From: an uncultured Desulfovibrio sp. | GTDB lineage: Bacteria > Desulfobacterota > Desulfovibrionia > Desulfovibrionales > Desulfovibrionaceae | Direction of reading: 5' to 3' | Assembly: GCA_947177085.1 (NCBI GenBank) | Contig: CAMWTD010000136.1 | Coordinates: 1-6,116 of the forward strand | DNA: 6,116 bases | Program-made: the position numbers and the translations under genes | Notes under the pieces: model-generated | The model's database searches: none | What the model saw: only the letters and a program-made list of their open reading frames with translations | What the model was told of the DNA's origin: nothing | In this document: positions 1 through 5,867 of the stretch, in pieces | How positions within the stretch are numbered: the stretch's first letter is position 1 | Layout: each line of letters opens with the position of its first letter

Positions 1-85
1 GTTCCGGGCGTGGCCCGGGGAACTGGGCGGAATCAGGGGGCCGGCGCACAGGGCGCAAGTTCGCGCCCGGGCCGAATGGGCCGCC

Positions 86-115
86 CCGCGGGGGCCGGTC
101 GCCCGGGCCCCGCGG
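86..115 (-). terminator. Possible GC-rich hairpin terminator after atpE
   Basis: A perfect 8-bp GC stem (86-93 with 108-115) lies about 15 nt past the atpE stop on the minus strand. No T-run follows, so it is not a canonical intrinsic terminator; it may be an RNA-stabilising 3' stem. Bases 1-129 otherwise contain no gene that I can support. Confidence 0.25.
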
Positions 116-129
116 AACGGCGAAAACGG

Positions 130-453
130 CTACGCGTAGGGGTTGGCGTACAGCAGGATGAAGCTGATGACGAGCGCGTAGATGGCGAGCGATTCGATGA
201 AGGCGAAGGCCAGGATCATCGTACCCGTGATCTTGCCGCTGACTTCGGGATTGCGGGCCACGCCCTCGCTTGCGCCCTTGAGGCCCAGGCCCATGCCGAT
301 GCCGCAGCCGCAGGCGGCGATACCGATGCCCAGGGCCGCCGCGAGGCAGGTGAAGCCGAGGGAGTCGGAATTGAGCGTCTCGGCGGCAAAGGCCATGCCG
401 GCCATGCCAAGCAGGGCGACGGTGTTGAGGGCAATCAGCAGGAATTTACGCAT
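130..453 (-). CDS. atpE: F0 ATP synthase subunit c (rotor ring), with N-terminal signal-like leader
   Basis: The protein has 107 residues and forms the proteolipid ring of the F0 rotor, carrying ions across the inner membrane to drive ATP synthesis. Residues 1-23 look like a cleavable signal peptide (MRKF start, hydrophobic core, AFA before residue 24). TM1 (about 31-58) is glycine-rich, the polar loop is R67-N68-P69-E70, and TM2 (about 76-102) carries the ion-binding carboxylate E87 and ends in LLYANP. The family is usually 70-90 residues, so the extra length is the leader; long c subunits with leaders are known, for example in Campylobacterota. E87-S88 resembles sodium-type rings, but the TM1 glutamine is replaced by M54 and the residue after S88 is Leu, so proton coupling is more likely (inference). 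C36, C48 and C50 in TM1 are unusual. An AAGGAG ribosome site lies 6 nt before the ATG. The gene follows atpB by 62 nt and is the last gene of the operon here. Confidence 0.96.
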   Translation of the reverse strand: MRKFLLIALNTVALLGMAGMAFAAETLNSDSLGFTCLAAALGIGIAACGCGIGMGLGLKGASEGVARNPEVSGKITGTMILAFAFIESLAIYALVISFILLYANPYA

Positions 454-515
454 GGAACACTCCTTCCACGTTGTATTGTTGGGTCGCGTGCGACCATTCC
501 CCCGAATGTCGCGGC

Positions 516-1220
516 CTAGTGCTCGGGCCCTTCAAGAGCGCTGGCGATGTAGAACATGGTCAGCATGAAGAACACGAAGGCCTGCATACACTTGCCGAGC
601 AGGAAGAGCCCGTAGATGGGCAGCGTCCCGAGCAGCGGCGCCATGATGAAGAAGAGGATGATGACGATCTCCTCGCCGCGGATATTGCCGAAAAGTCGCA
701 GGGAAAGCGAGACCGGCCTGGAGAGGTGCGAGACGATCTCGAGCGGGAACATGAGCGGGATAAGGAACTTGGAGGGGCCGAGGAACTGGTTGATGTAGTG
801 CGCCTTCCAGCGCGCGAGGCCCACCCAGTTGTAGTAGAAGAAGACGAAGACCGCCATGCACACCGTGGTGTTGAGGTTGGCGGTGGGCGCGTCGCAGCCG
901 GGAATGAGCCCGAGGATGTTCATGCCGAAGATGTAGATGAGCATCCCGGCGAGCAGGGGCACATATTTCTTGCCCACCTCGCCCATGGAGGAGCAGATAA
1001 ATCGCTCCGTGGTGTCGATGACCGCCTCGAAGAAATTCTGGAGGCCCCCGGGCACGAGGGTCAGGCGGCGGCGCAGGATGAGGGCCACGCCGAAGAGCAC
1101 GGCCATGCACAGCCAGGAATAGAACACGTGCTTGAAGGGCACGAGCTGGCCGCCGATGGTGATTTCATCCATTCCGAGAAAGGTGGAGAGCAATACCGGT
1201 TCCGGCAAGCTGCCTGCCAT
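516..1220 (-). CDS. atpB: F0 ATP synthase subunit a (stator ion channel)
   Basis: This is the 234-residue integral membrane stator subunit that provides the two half-channels next to the c ring. The diagnostic segment is SRPVSLSLRLFGN (residues 167-179): R175 is the counterpart of the essential E. coli Arg210. E184 and Q213 match E. coli Glu219 and Gln252. The NILGLIPG and DAPTANLNTT stretches at 101-119 are also typical. About five or six hydrophobic segments are visible: roughly 32-49, 87-107, 119-135, 152-163, 185-200 and 203-225. I chose the ATG at 1220 because GAGGAGG (1233-1227) lies 6 nt upstream; an in-frame TTG at 1244 would add 8 residues but has no comparable ribosome site. The sequence begins with only a short N-terminal tail, as in many compact bacterial a subunits. 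It precedes atpE and probably has its own promoter (1329-1301). Confidence 0.97.
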   Translation of the reverse strand: MAGSLPEPVLLSTFLGMDEITIGGQLVPFKHVFYSWLCMAVLFGVALILRRRLTLVPGGLQNFFEAVIDTTERFICSSMGEVGKKYVPLLAGMLIYIFGMNILGLIPGCDAPTANLNTTVCMAVFVFFYYNWVGLARWKAHYINQFLGPSKFLIPLMFPLEIVSHLSRPVSLSLRLFGNIRGEEIVIILFFIMAPLLGTLPIYGLFLLGKCMQAFVFFMLTMFYIASALEGPEH

Positions 1221-1226
1221 GATGAG

Positions 1227-1233
1227 CCTCCTC
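1227..1233 (-). promoter_or_regulatory. Ribosome binding site deciding the atpB start
   Basis: The minus strand reads GAGGAGG, ending 6 nt before the ATG at 1220. This strong Shine-Dalgarno match supports that start over the upstream in-frame TTG at 1244. Confidence 0.85.
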
Positions 1234-1300
1234 GTCGGCCTCAAGCGCGACCTTTCCTGAAATTGCGCGGATGCGCCCGCGTCGCAACTGTCCTCAAAAC

Positions 1301-1329
1301 ATTCTATGAAGGAAAAGCATGTTTTTCAA
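1301..1329 (-). promoter_or_regulatory. Sigma-70-type promoter in front of atpB-atpE
   Basis: On the minus strand TTGAAA (1329-1324) and TAGAAT (1306-1301) are separated by exactly 17 nt. Each hexamer matches the sigma-70 consensus at 5 of 6 positions. This AT-rich patch stands out in very GC-rich DNA and lies in the 180-nt gap between the atpI-like gene and atpB. The predicted transcript start is near 1294, giving a leader of about 74 nt. It would let subunits a and c be made in excess of the upstream AtpZ/AtpI accessory proteins. This is a consensus match only. Confidence 0.6.
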
Positions 1330-1400
1330 GCATTTTTGGCGATAGCGCCCGGGCGCGCCTTTGCGCGGGGCCGCCCCTGAAATCCGTCTCCGCCGGGCCT

Positions 1401-1892
1401 CTAGGCGCGGGGCCTGCGCGCGCTCGCGGCATAGCTGACAAGGCCCACGCCAAGCCCGGCCGCCACGCCGGCCGCCAGCGCCAGGGGGGACCCCCCCGCG
1501 CGAAGCGCTCCATAGAGCCCCAGCGCAAACACCAGCATCCGCGCGGCCCAGCGCAACAGCGCGCCCATGAGGGCCCCGGGCTCCAGGCCGCCGCCGGGCC
1601 GCGAAAAAAACCGCGCCCAGCCCCAGAAAATCCAGGTCATGGCCAAAAGGCCCACCCCGAACCACAAAAGCAGGGACGTGACCATCAGGAGCGCGGCCCC
1701 GGCCGCCAGCGCCAGGAGCGCGGCCGCGCCCACGCGGCACAGCAGGGAGCGGATGGCGGCGTCGCGGATGCCCCGACGCCAGAGCCATGCATCCAGCGCC
1801 GCATACGGCGCGGCAAGGGGCGCTTTCAGGGGCGGCCTCCGCAAAAGCCCGGGGGCGAAGTTCGTTCGCGCGTCATTTCCCTGTGTCCGCAT
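1401..1892 (-). CDS. AtpI-like four-helix membrane protein of the F0 cluster
   Basis: The predicted protein has 163 residues. A basic N-terminal part (1-50) is followed by two hydrophobic hairpins: about 54-70 with 72-91, and 113-131 with 135-155. The loop between them is short and positively charged, and the C terminus is basic (SARRPRA). The four-helix layout and its position between an AtpZ-like gene and atpB fit the AtpI (ATP synthase subunit I) family, members of which help assemble the c ring and, with AtpZ, have been linked to Mg2+/Ca2+ handling. Sequence similarity is too weak by eye for a firm symbol. The start is uncertain. The ATG at 1892 overlaps the end of the atpZ-like gene by 20 nt, which suggests translational coupling, but AAGG abuts it with no proper spacing. 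A CTG at 1829 (giving 142 residues) has GGAGG six nt upstream. The high Ala/Gly/Arg content reflects the high GC. Confidence 0.75.
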   Translation of the reverse strand: MRTQGNDARTNFAPGLLRRPPLKAPLAAPYAALDAWLWRRGIRDAAIRSLLCRVGAAALLALAAGAALLMVTSLLLWFGVGLLAMTWIFWGWARFFSRPGGGLEPGALMGALLRWAARMLVFALGLYGALRAGGSPLALAAGVAAGLGVGLVSYAASARRPRA

Positions 1893-2247
1893 CCTTGAGG
1901 TGCGGCGTTTTTCTGGGAGCCGCCCCGCGGGGACCGGGGCGTCCCGGGTTGGCGGGCCCGGCGCTCCCGGACGCGGCCCCGTTCCGCCGCTCGCTTTCCA
2001 GCTTGCGCAGAAGCGCCTGCGTGTCGCGGTAGACATTGAGAAAGCCCGCGCCAATGCCCACCAGCAGGAAAATGATCTTGCACCAGGGGCTCGTGCCGAG
2101 CCAGGCGTCCAGCCCGTAGCCGATGGCAAAACCCACCAGCGGCCCGCTCACGAGGTGCAGCCCCATGACGCCCGTGGTGGCCATGGCCCGCATTCCGTCC
2201 CGCTGCTGGCCGAAAAAATCCCTGAAGGACACCACTGCTCCCGGCAT
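1873..2247 (-). CDS. atpZ: AtpZ/AtpQ-type F0F1-ATPase accessory protein
   Basis: This small two-helix membrane protein of 124 residues has a recognisable AtpZ core. TM1 (about 25-43) leads into GYGLDAWLGTSPW (43-55), then TM2 (56-73) with the GIGAGFLNVYR signature (64-74). Family members sit at the head of atp operons and are associated with c-ring assembly or Mg2+/Ca2+ handling; the exact role is unsettled. After a charged segment (about 75-89, RKLESERR) comes a Gly/Ala/Pro-rich low-complexity tail to residue 124, longer than the usual AtpZ end. The last 20 nt overlap the atpI-like start. The start is not certain: the ATG at 2247 has only a weak ribosome site, while a GTG at 2232 has GGGAG about 5 nt upstream and would remove five residues. 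A sigma-70-like promoter lies at 2329-2301. Confidence 0.85.
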   Translation of the reverse strand: MPGAVVSFRDFFGQQRDGMRAMATTGVMGLHLVSGPLVGFAIGYGLDAWLGTSPWCKIIFLLVGIGAGFLNVYRDTQALLRKLESERRNGAASGSAGPANPGRPGPRGAAPRKTPHLKDADTGK

Positions 2248-2300
2248 GGCGGCCCCGGGCCTGCCCGGATAGCATCGGCCGCGCGTGTTCTTTCCCGGCC

Positions 2301-2329
2301 ACTCTAGCACGGGCCGGGCATCGCGTCAA
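2301..2329 (-). promoter_or_regulatory. Sigma-70-type promoter for the atpZ-atpI-atpB-atpE cluster
   Basis: On the minus strand TTGACG (2329-2324) and TAGAGT (2306-2301) are 17 nt apart, matching the consensus at 5/6 and 4/6 positions. The site lies between the flgE terminator and the atpZ-like start. The expected transcript start is near 2294, with a leader of about 47 nt. A competing -10 (TATCCG, about 2274-2269) fits less well. Confidence 0.55.
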
Positions 2330-2353
2330 TGGGCCGCGGAAAATCCCCACGAC

Positions 2354-2388
2354 AAAAAGGCCGCCCCGGAGTTTTGAGCGGGGCGGCC
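2354..2388 (-). terminator. Intrinsic terminator after flgE
   Basis: A perfect 10-bp GC stem (2388-2379 pairing with 2368-2359) encloses a 10-nt loop and is followed on the minus strand by five T residues (2358-2354). It lies about 150 nt past the flgE stop and ahead of the atp promoter, so it separates the two transcription units. Confidence 0.9.
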
Positions 2389-2417
2389 CTGGGGCCGGGG
2401 GAGGGGGAAAACGGGTG

Positions 2418-2465
2418 CGGCGAAACGCCGTCGCACGCGCGAAAAGCGCGGGAGGCTGCGCGTGC
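2418..2465 (-). other. Two hairpins in the flgE 3' untranslated region
   Basis: Between the flgE stop and its terminator are two further inverted repeats: a perfect 8-bp stem (2433-2440 with 2458-2465, 17-nt loop) and a perfect 5-bp stem with a 3-nt loop (2418-2422 with 2426-2430). Neither is followed by a T-run on the minus strand, so they are not terminators themselves. The whole 2248-2538 interval contains no coding region I can support; it holds these hairpins, the terminator and the atp promoter. Confidence 0.5.
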
Positions 2466-2538
2466 AAAAAACACCGTCGCGCGCTTCGGGCCGGAAAAAT
2501 CTTCCCCGTGCGGGATGCGCCGCTGCGCGGGCGCGGCC

Positions 2539-4050
2539 CTAGCGCTTGAGCTCCATGGCCTTCTGGAGCATCTGGTCGGCTGTGGTCACCACCTTGCTGT
2601 TGGACTGGAAGCCGCGCTGGTTGACGATCATGTTGACCATTTCCGTGGCCATGTCCACGTTGGAGAGCTCGATATTGTAGGCCTGGACAGTGCCGTAGTT
2701 TTCCGTGCCCGCCATGCCGAGCTCCATCTGCCCGGCCTCCGGCGTGGCGGAAAAGAGATTGCTGCCCTCGCGGCGCAGGCCGTCCTCGCTGGTGAAGCGG
2801 GCGATGGGTATCTGCCACAGGTCCACGCTCTGGCTGTTGGAGAAGAGCCCCACCACCGTGCCGTCGTTGCGGATGCTCACATTGCTGAGGAAGCCCTCGC
2901 TGTAGCCGTCCTGCTTGTAGGTGCTCGTGGGCGCGCTGCTTGCGAAGGCCGTGGTGGGATACTGGGACAGGATGGCGTTTTCCCCCATGTTGGGCAAAAG
3001 GTGCATGTCCGTGCCCACGTCCGCCGCGGTGGCGGGCGCGTTGCTCCAGCCGCCCGCGGAGCGGATGCCGAGGTCCAGCGTCATGGGCGCGCCGTCGAGG
3101 CTGAACTGCGGCAGGCCCCCGGAAAGCGTCGCCGGGACCCAGTCCTCAAGGTTCTTGCTGCCCTGCGTGGTGGGCGTGAAGGCCGCCATGCTCTTGAGGT
3201 TGCCCGCCGAATCGAACTGGAGCACGCCGCTCATGAGCAGCCCGTCGCCCGGCTGGGGCATGATGGCGTTGCCGTCCGCGTCGTACTTGAGCTCGGGGTC
3301 GGCGGCGATGATGAATTCCATGTAGCGGTTGGGCGAATCGGAAGGCGCGCCGTCAAAATAGGCCGTCACCGTGCGGGCATTGCCCTCGGCGTCATAGACG
3401 GTCATGGGCTGGCTGTAGGAATAGGCGTCGTTGGCGAGCGCCTTGCTGCCGCGGCCGTCATACTGGTCGAGCAGGGAGAAGTACGGGTTTTCCGCGCCGG
3501 TGCTCTTGTCCGCCTTGGAATTGAGGTTGACGGTCAGCTCCACCTTGCTGGTGGTTTTGGCGGGGATGGTGGCGAAACTGTCCACCTGCACGGCCGAAAG
3601 CTCGCCGCGGCTGCCGTCCGCGCCGATCTGGTAGCCCATGAGCGCAAGGCCCGTGGGCGTGCGCCACACGCCCTGGTTGTCGGGGCGGAAGTCGCCCGCG
3701 CGCGTGTAAAACGTGCCGCCCTTGTCGTCCGTCACCTGGAAGAAGCCCTTGCCGTTGATGGCCATGTCCGTGACGGTGTTGCTGGCTTCCAGCCCGCCCT
3801 GCTGGAACATGGTGCGGATTGACTCCACCTGGAGGCCCATGCCCACCTGCCCCAGGGCCACGCGCGAGTCCTCCTGGGCGTTCCACCAGTTGCCCATGCA
3901 CGCCTGGCCCTGCGAGAGCATGTCCGAAAAGAGGATGCCCTGCTGCTTGTAGCCGATGGTGCTGACATTGGCGAGGTTGTTGGTCGTTACCTGCATGCCC
4001 TGGGCCAAGCCCTTCATGCCGGTTGCGCCGATATAGAGCGACGAGTTCAC
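2539..4050 (-). CDS. flgE: Flagellar hook protein FlgE
   Basis: The 503-residue protein is the building block of the flagellar hook, the universal joint exported through the flagellar type III apparatus. The N terminus (residues 2-45, SSLYIGATGMKGL, then NNLANVSTIGYK) is the rod/hook N-terminal domain. The conserved GKGFFQV and FYTRAGDF segments follow at about 100-120. The middle (about 150-400) is the variable surface region. The last 45 residues (SNVDMATEMVNMIVNQRGF through QKAMELKR) form the C-terminal domain that packs with the N terminus. I place the start at the GTG at 4050 because GGAGG lies 8 nt upstream and the family N terminus begins here; the open frame before it is not hook-like. 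The length is somewhat above the roughly 400 residues of enterobacterial FlgE, owing to the middle domains. No other flagellar gene adjoins it. A sigma-54 promoter lies upstream and an intrinsic terminator downstream, so it is probably transcribed alone. Confidence 0.94.
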   Translation of the reverse strand: MNSSLYIGATGMKGLAQGMQVTTNNLANVSTIGYKQQGILFSDMLSQGQACMGNWWNAQEDSRVALGQVGMGLQVESIRTMFQQGGLEASNTVTDMAINGKGFFQVTDDKGGTFYTRAGDFRPDNQGVWRTPTGLALMGYQIGADGSRGELSAVQVDSFATIPAKTTSKVELTVNLNSKADKSTGAENPYFSLLDQYDGRGSKALANDAYSYSQPMTVYDAEGNARTVTAYFDGAPSDSPNRYMEFIIAADPELKYDADGNAIMPQPGDGLLMSGVLQFDSAGNLKSMAAFTPTTQGSKNLEDWVPATLSGGLPQFSLDGAPMTLDLGIRSAGGWSNAPATAADVGTDMHLLPNMGENAILSQYPTTAFASSAPTSTYKQDGYSEGFLSNVSIRNDGTVVGLFSNSQSVDLWQIPIARFTSEDGLRREGSNLFSATPEAGQMELGMAGTENYGTVQAYNIELSNVDMATEMVNMIVNQRGFQSNSKVVTTADQMLQKAMELKR

Positions 4051-4058
4051 GCTTGCTG

Positions 4059-4063
4059 CCTCC
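4059..4063 (-). promoter_or_regulatory. Ribosome binding site for the GTG start of flgE
   Basis: The minus strand carries GGAGG 8 nt before the GTG at 4050. With the conserved hook N terminus beginning at that codon, this fixes the non-ATG start. Confidence 0.8.
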
Positions 4064-4075
4064 GGGAAAGAAAAC

Positions 4076-4104
4076 GGCGGCGGGGAAATTTTTTCCTCAC
4101 CGCC
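4076..4104 (-). repeat. Near-palindromic, terminator-like hairpin in the flgE leader
   Basis: Two 13-nt arms (4104-4092 and 4088-4076) pair with one A-C mismatch and one G-T wobble around a 3-nt loop. On the minus strand the stem is followed by GTTTTCTTT, which resembles an intrinsic terminator. It lies about 73 nt after the rhodanese stop but also right at the predicted sigma-54 start site and before the flgE ribosome site. It could end read-through from the aminotransferase/rhodanese operon, shape the flgE leader, or be a regulator binding site. The structure is clear; the role is inferred. Confidence 0.6.
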
Positions 4105-4112
4105 GCATATAA

Positions 4113-4128
4113 AGCAGCATTCGTGCCA
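4113..4128 (-). promoter_or_regulatory. Sigma-54 (RpoN) -24/-12 promoter of flgE
   Basis: The minus strand reads TGGCACGAATGCTGCT, matching the sigma-54 pattern TGGCACG-N4-(T)TGCT. The invariant GG (4127-4126) and GC (4115-4114) have the required spacing. The predicted start is near 4102, about 52 nt before the flgE GTG. Sigma-54 control of hook genes is established in polar flagellates such as Vibrio and Pseudomonas and needs an enhancer-binding activator (FlrC/FleR type). Confidence 0.85.
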
Positions 4129-4176
4129 GTGCCGCGGCCCCCTCCCCATGCGCGGGAATGCGCGGGGCAGTGCGCC

Positions 4177-4638
4177 CTATTTCGCGAGCGGCAGCCCCGC
4201 CTTTTTCCAGCCGTCCATTCCCCCGCTCATGTTGAGGACGCGCCTGTGGCCCGTTTCGCCGAGGGCCTCGGCGGCCGCCGCCGACCTGCGGCCGCTTTTG
4301 CAGTAGAGAAGCACCGGCGCGTCCGGGGGGAGCGCCTGGGCCTCCCGCTCAAAGCCGGGGCCGAAAAAATCCAGGTTGCGCGCCCCGGCGAGATGCCCCT
4401 CGCGGAACTCCCGCGGGGTGCGCACATCGAGGATGATAAGTCCTTTCGGCGGGTCGGCAAGCAGGGCTTTTGCCTCCTGCACGCTGAGGTCGCCGGAGGC
4501 GGGGAGCGCGTGGGCGGTTTCGTTCCCGGATCGCGGTGCGGCGTCCCGCGCCGTGGCCGGGGACGCCGTCCAGAGGGCGACGGCCAGGGCCAGCAGCGTG
4601 AGCCAGCGCGGCACGATCCGGCAAGGGAGGGCGCTCAT
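4177..4638 (-). CDS. Exported single-domain rhodanese-like sulfurtransferase
   Basis: The 153-residue protein begins with a signal peptide (basic CRIVPR, hydrophobic 12-25, ATA at 28-30 as the likely cleavage site), so it should act in the periplasm. Residues about 50-150 form one rhodanese domain: LIILDVRTPREF (67-78), GHLAGARN (81-88), the active-site loop CKSGRRS with catalytic C113, and the closing SGGMDGWKKAGLP (138-150). Such domains carry sulfane sulfur as a cysteine persulfide; the donor and acceptor cannot be told from sequence. The ATG overlaps the aminotransferase stop (ATGA), which implies translational coupling, and a GGAG lies about 7 nt upstream. An in-frame extension to 4734 is possible but lies inside the aminotransferase and would bury the signal peptide. 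The domain and active-site cysteine look intact. Confidence 0.92.
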   Translation of the reverse strand: MSALPCRIVPRWLTLLALAVALWTASPATARDAAPRSGNETAHALPASGDLSVQEAKALLADPPKGLIILDVRTPREFREGHLAGARNLDFFGPGFEREAQALPPDAPVLLYCKSGRRSAAAAEALGETGHRRVLNMSGGMDGWKKAGLPLAK

Positions 4639-5855
4639 GCTTTCGCTCCGCCGTCGCCCGCGCCCTCGCGCATGGCCGCGGCGGCTTTTGCGAAACCTTC
4701 CTCCGCATTGCGGATGACGCTTTCGTCCACGCAAAAAGCGAGGCGGATATGCCCGGGCCAGCCGAAGCCCGAGCCGGGCACGGCCAGCACGCGCTCCTCC
4801 ATGAGGCGGTTCACGAAGGCAACGTCGTCGCCGCCGGGGGCTTTGGGGAAGAAGTAGAACGCGCCGCGCGGCATGACGAACTCATAGCCGGCCCGGGTGA
4901 GCACCTCGGCCATGGCCGCGCGCCTCGCCGCATAGATCTCGCGGTCCACGGCGCTGCCGAGCGCCGCCCCCATGATGTGCTGGCCAACCACGGGCGGATT
5001 GACGAAGCCCAGGATGCGGTTGGTGAAGGTGAGCGCCGCCATGAGCTCGGCCTTTTCCGGCATCCGCGGCGAAAGCGCGATCCAGCCCACGCGCTCGCCG
5101 GGCAGCGACATGTTCTTGGAAAGCGAGCTCACGGCCACGGCGTAGGGGTAGAGCGGCAGCACCGAGGGCACTTCCGCGCCGTCATAGGCGAGGAAGCGGT
5201 AGGGCTCGTCCGCCACGAGCCAGATGGGGCGTCCGTATTGCTGGCTCTTGTTCTCGAGCAGCGCAGCCAGCGCCTGAAGGTCCGCGCGGCTGTAGACGGC
5301 CCCCGTGGGATTGTGCGGCGAGTTGATGAGCACCACGCGCGTTTTCTCGTCGATGGCGCGCTCCAGCGCGGCGAGGTCGGGCGCGAAGTTTTCGGGCCGG
5401 CTCGGCACAGCCACGAGCTCGCCCCCGTGGTTGGAGACATAGAAGCCGTATTCCACAAAATAGGGGGCGAAGGTCAGCACCTTCTCGCCCGGATCCAGCA
5501 CGGCCCGCAAAAAGGCGTTGAGGCCCCCGGCCGCGCCGCAGGTGAGGATCACGTCCTCGGCGCCCAGCTTCACCCCCTGCTCGCCCGAGAGGTGGGCGGC
5601 CAGCTTCTCGCGCAGCCAGGGAAAGCCGCCATTGGGCATGTAGCCGAAGGCGAAGGGCTCGTCCGCGTGTTCGGCGAAGGCGCGCAGGCCCTCCCCCACG
5701 GCGGCCGGAGCGGCCAGGTCGGGGTTGCCGAGGCTGAAATCATAGACGTTTTCCGCGCCGTACTTCGCCTTGAGCTGGATGCCCGCCTCGAACATGCGGC
5801 GCACCCAGGAGGCATTGGCGAGATCTGCGGCGACATTTTTGGCAAGAACGGTCAT
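4635..5855 (-). CDS. PLP-dependent class I/II aminotransferase (AspC-like fold-type I)
   Basis: The 406-residue cytoplasmic enzyme transfers amino groups between an amino acid and a 2-oxo acid using pyridoxal phosphate. The family landmarks are intact and in order: SLGNPD (41-46), the glycine-rich CGAAGG cofactor loop (106-111), NSPHNPTG with N182, DEPY with D216 and Y219, SSLSK with the Schiff-base K247, R255 in the PGERVGW phosphate-binding segment, and HIRLAF with R371, which should bind the substrate carboxylate. The length is normal for the family. These features identify the COG0436-like aminotransferase group but not the substrate: aspartate, alanine, aromatic and other specificities share them. 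The ATG follows GGGGGA by 5 nt. It is the first gene of an operon with the rhodanese, and its promoter overlaps that of the divergent lipoprotein gene. The C-terminal tail is Gly/Ala-rich. Confidence 0.93.
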   Translation of the reverse strand: MTVLAKNVAADLANASWVRRMFEAGIQLKAKYGAENVYDFSLGNPDLAAPAAVGEGLRAFAEHADEPFAFGYMPNGGFPWLREKLAAHLSGEQGVKLGAEDVILTCGAAGGLNAFLRAVLDPGEKVLTFAPYFVEYGFYVSNHGGELVAVPSRPENFAPDLAALERAIDEKTRVVLINSPHNPTGAVYSRADLQALAALLENKSQQYGRPIWLVADEPYRFLAYDGAEVPSVLPLYPYAVAVSSLSKNMSLPGERVGWIALSPRMPEKAELMAALTFTNRILGFVNPPVVGQHIMGAALGSAVDREIYAARRAAMAEVLTRAGYEFVMPRGAFYFFPKAPGGDDVAFVNRLMEERVLAVPGSGFGWPGHIRLAFCVDESVIRNAEEGFAKAAAAMREGAGDGGAKA

Positions 5856-5867
5856 GGGAATCCCCCG

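Noticed and set aside
1..23. Imperfect inverted repeat at the window edge that might be the atp operon terminator
   Set aside because: The stem has a two-base bulge and any T-run would lie beyond base 1, so it cannot be judged here.
1345..1356. Perfect 12-bp palindrome GCGCCCGGGCGC upstream of the atpB promoter
   Set aside because: With no loop or T-run it is not a terminator. Such GC palindromes are likely by chance in this composition, though an operator cannot be excluded.
471..1898. Long plus-strand open frame (475 codons) opposite atpB and the atpI-like gene
   Set aside because: It lies antisense to clear membrane proteins, is full of His/Arg/Gly/Glu low-complexity sequence and shows no domain; high GC removes stop codons from this frame.
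2466..2495. T6 run on the minus strand after flgE as an earlier terminator
   Set aside because: Only a three-base-pair stem can be formed before the T-run; the site at 2388-2354 is far better.
1826..2818. Minus-strand open frame (330 codons) spanning the flgE end and atpZ
   Set aside because: It runs through the flgE 3' end, the intrinsic terminator and atpZ in a different frame, and its sequence is low-complexity.
2329..3822. Long plus-strand open frame (497 codons) opposite flgE
   Set aside because: It starts inside the flgE terminator region and has no recognisable motif or ribosome site. The composition is the expected antisense shadow of a GC-rich gene.
4144..4167. GC-rich inverted repeat just after the rhodanese stop
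   Set aside because: The stem is bulged and no T-run follows on the minus strand, so it is not supported as a terminator.
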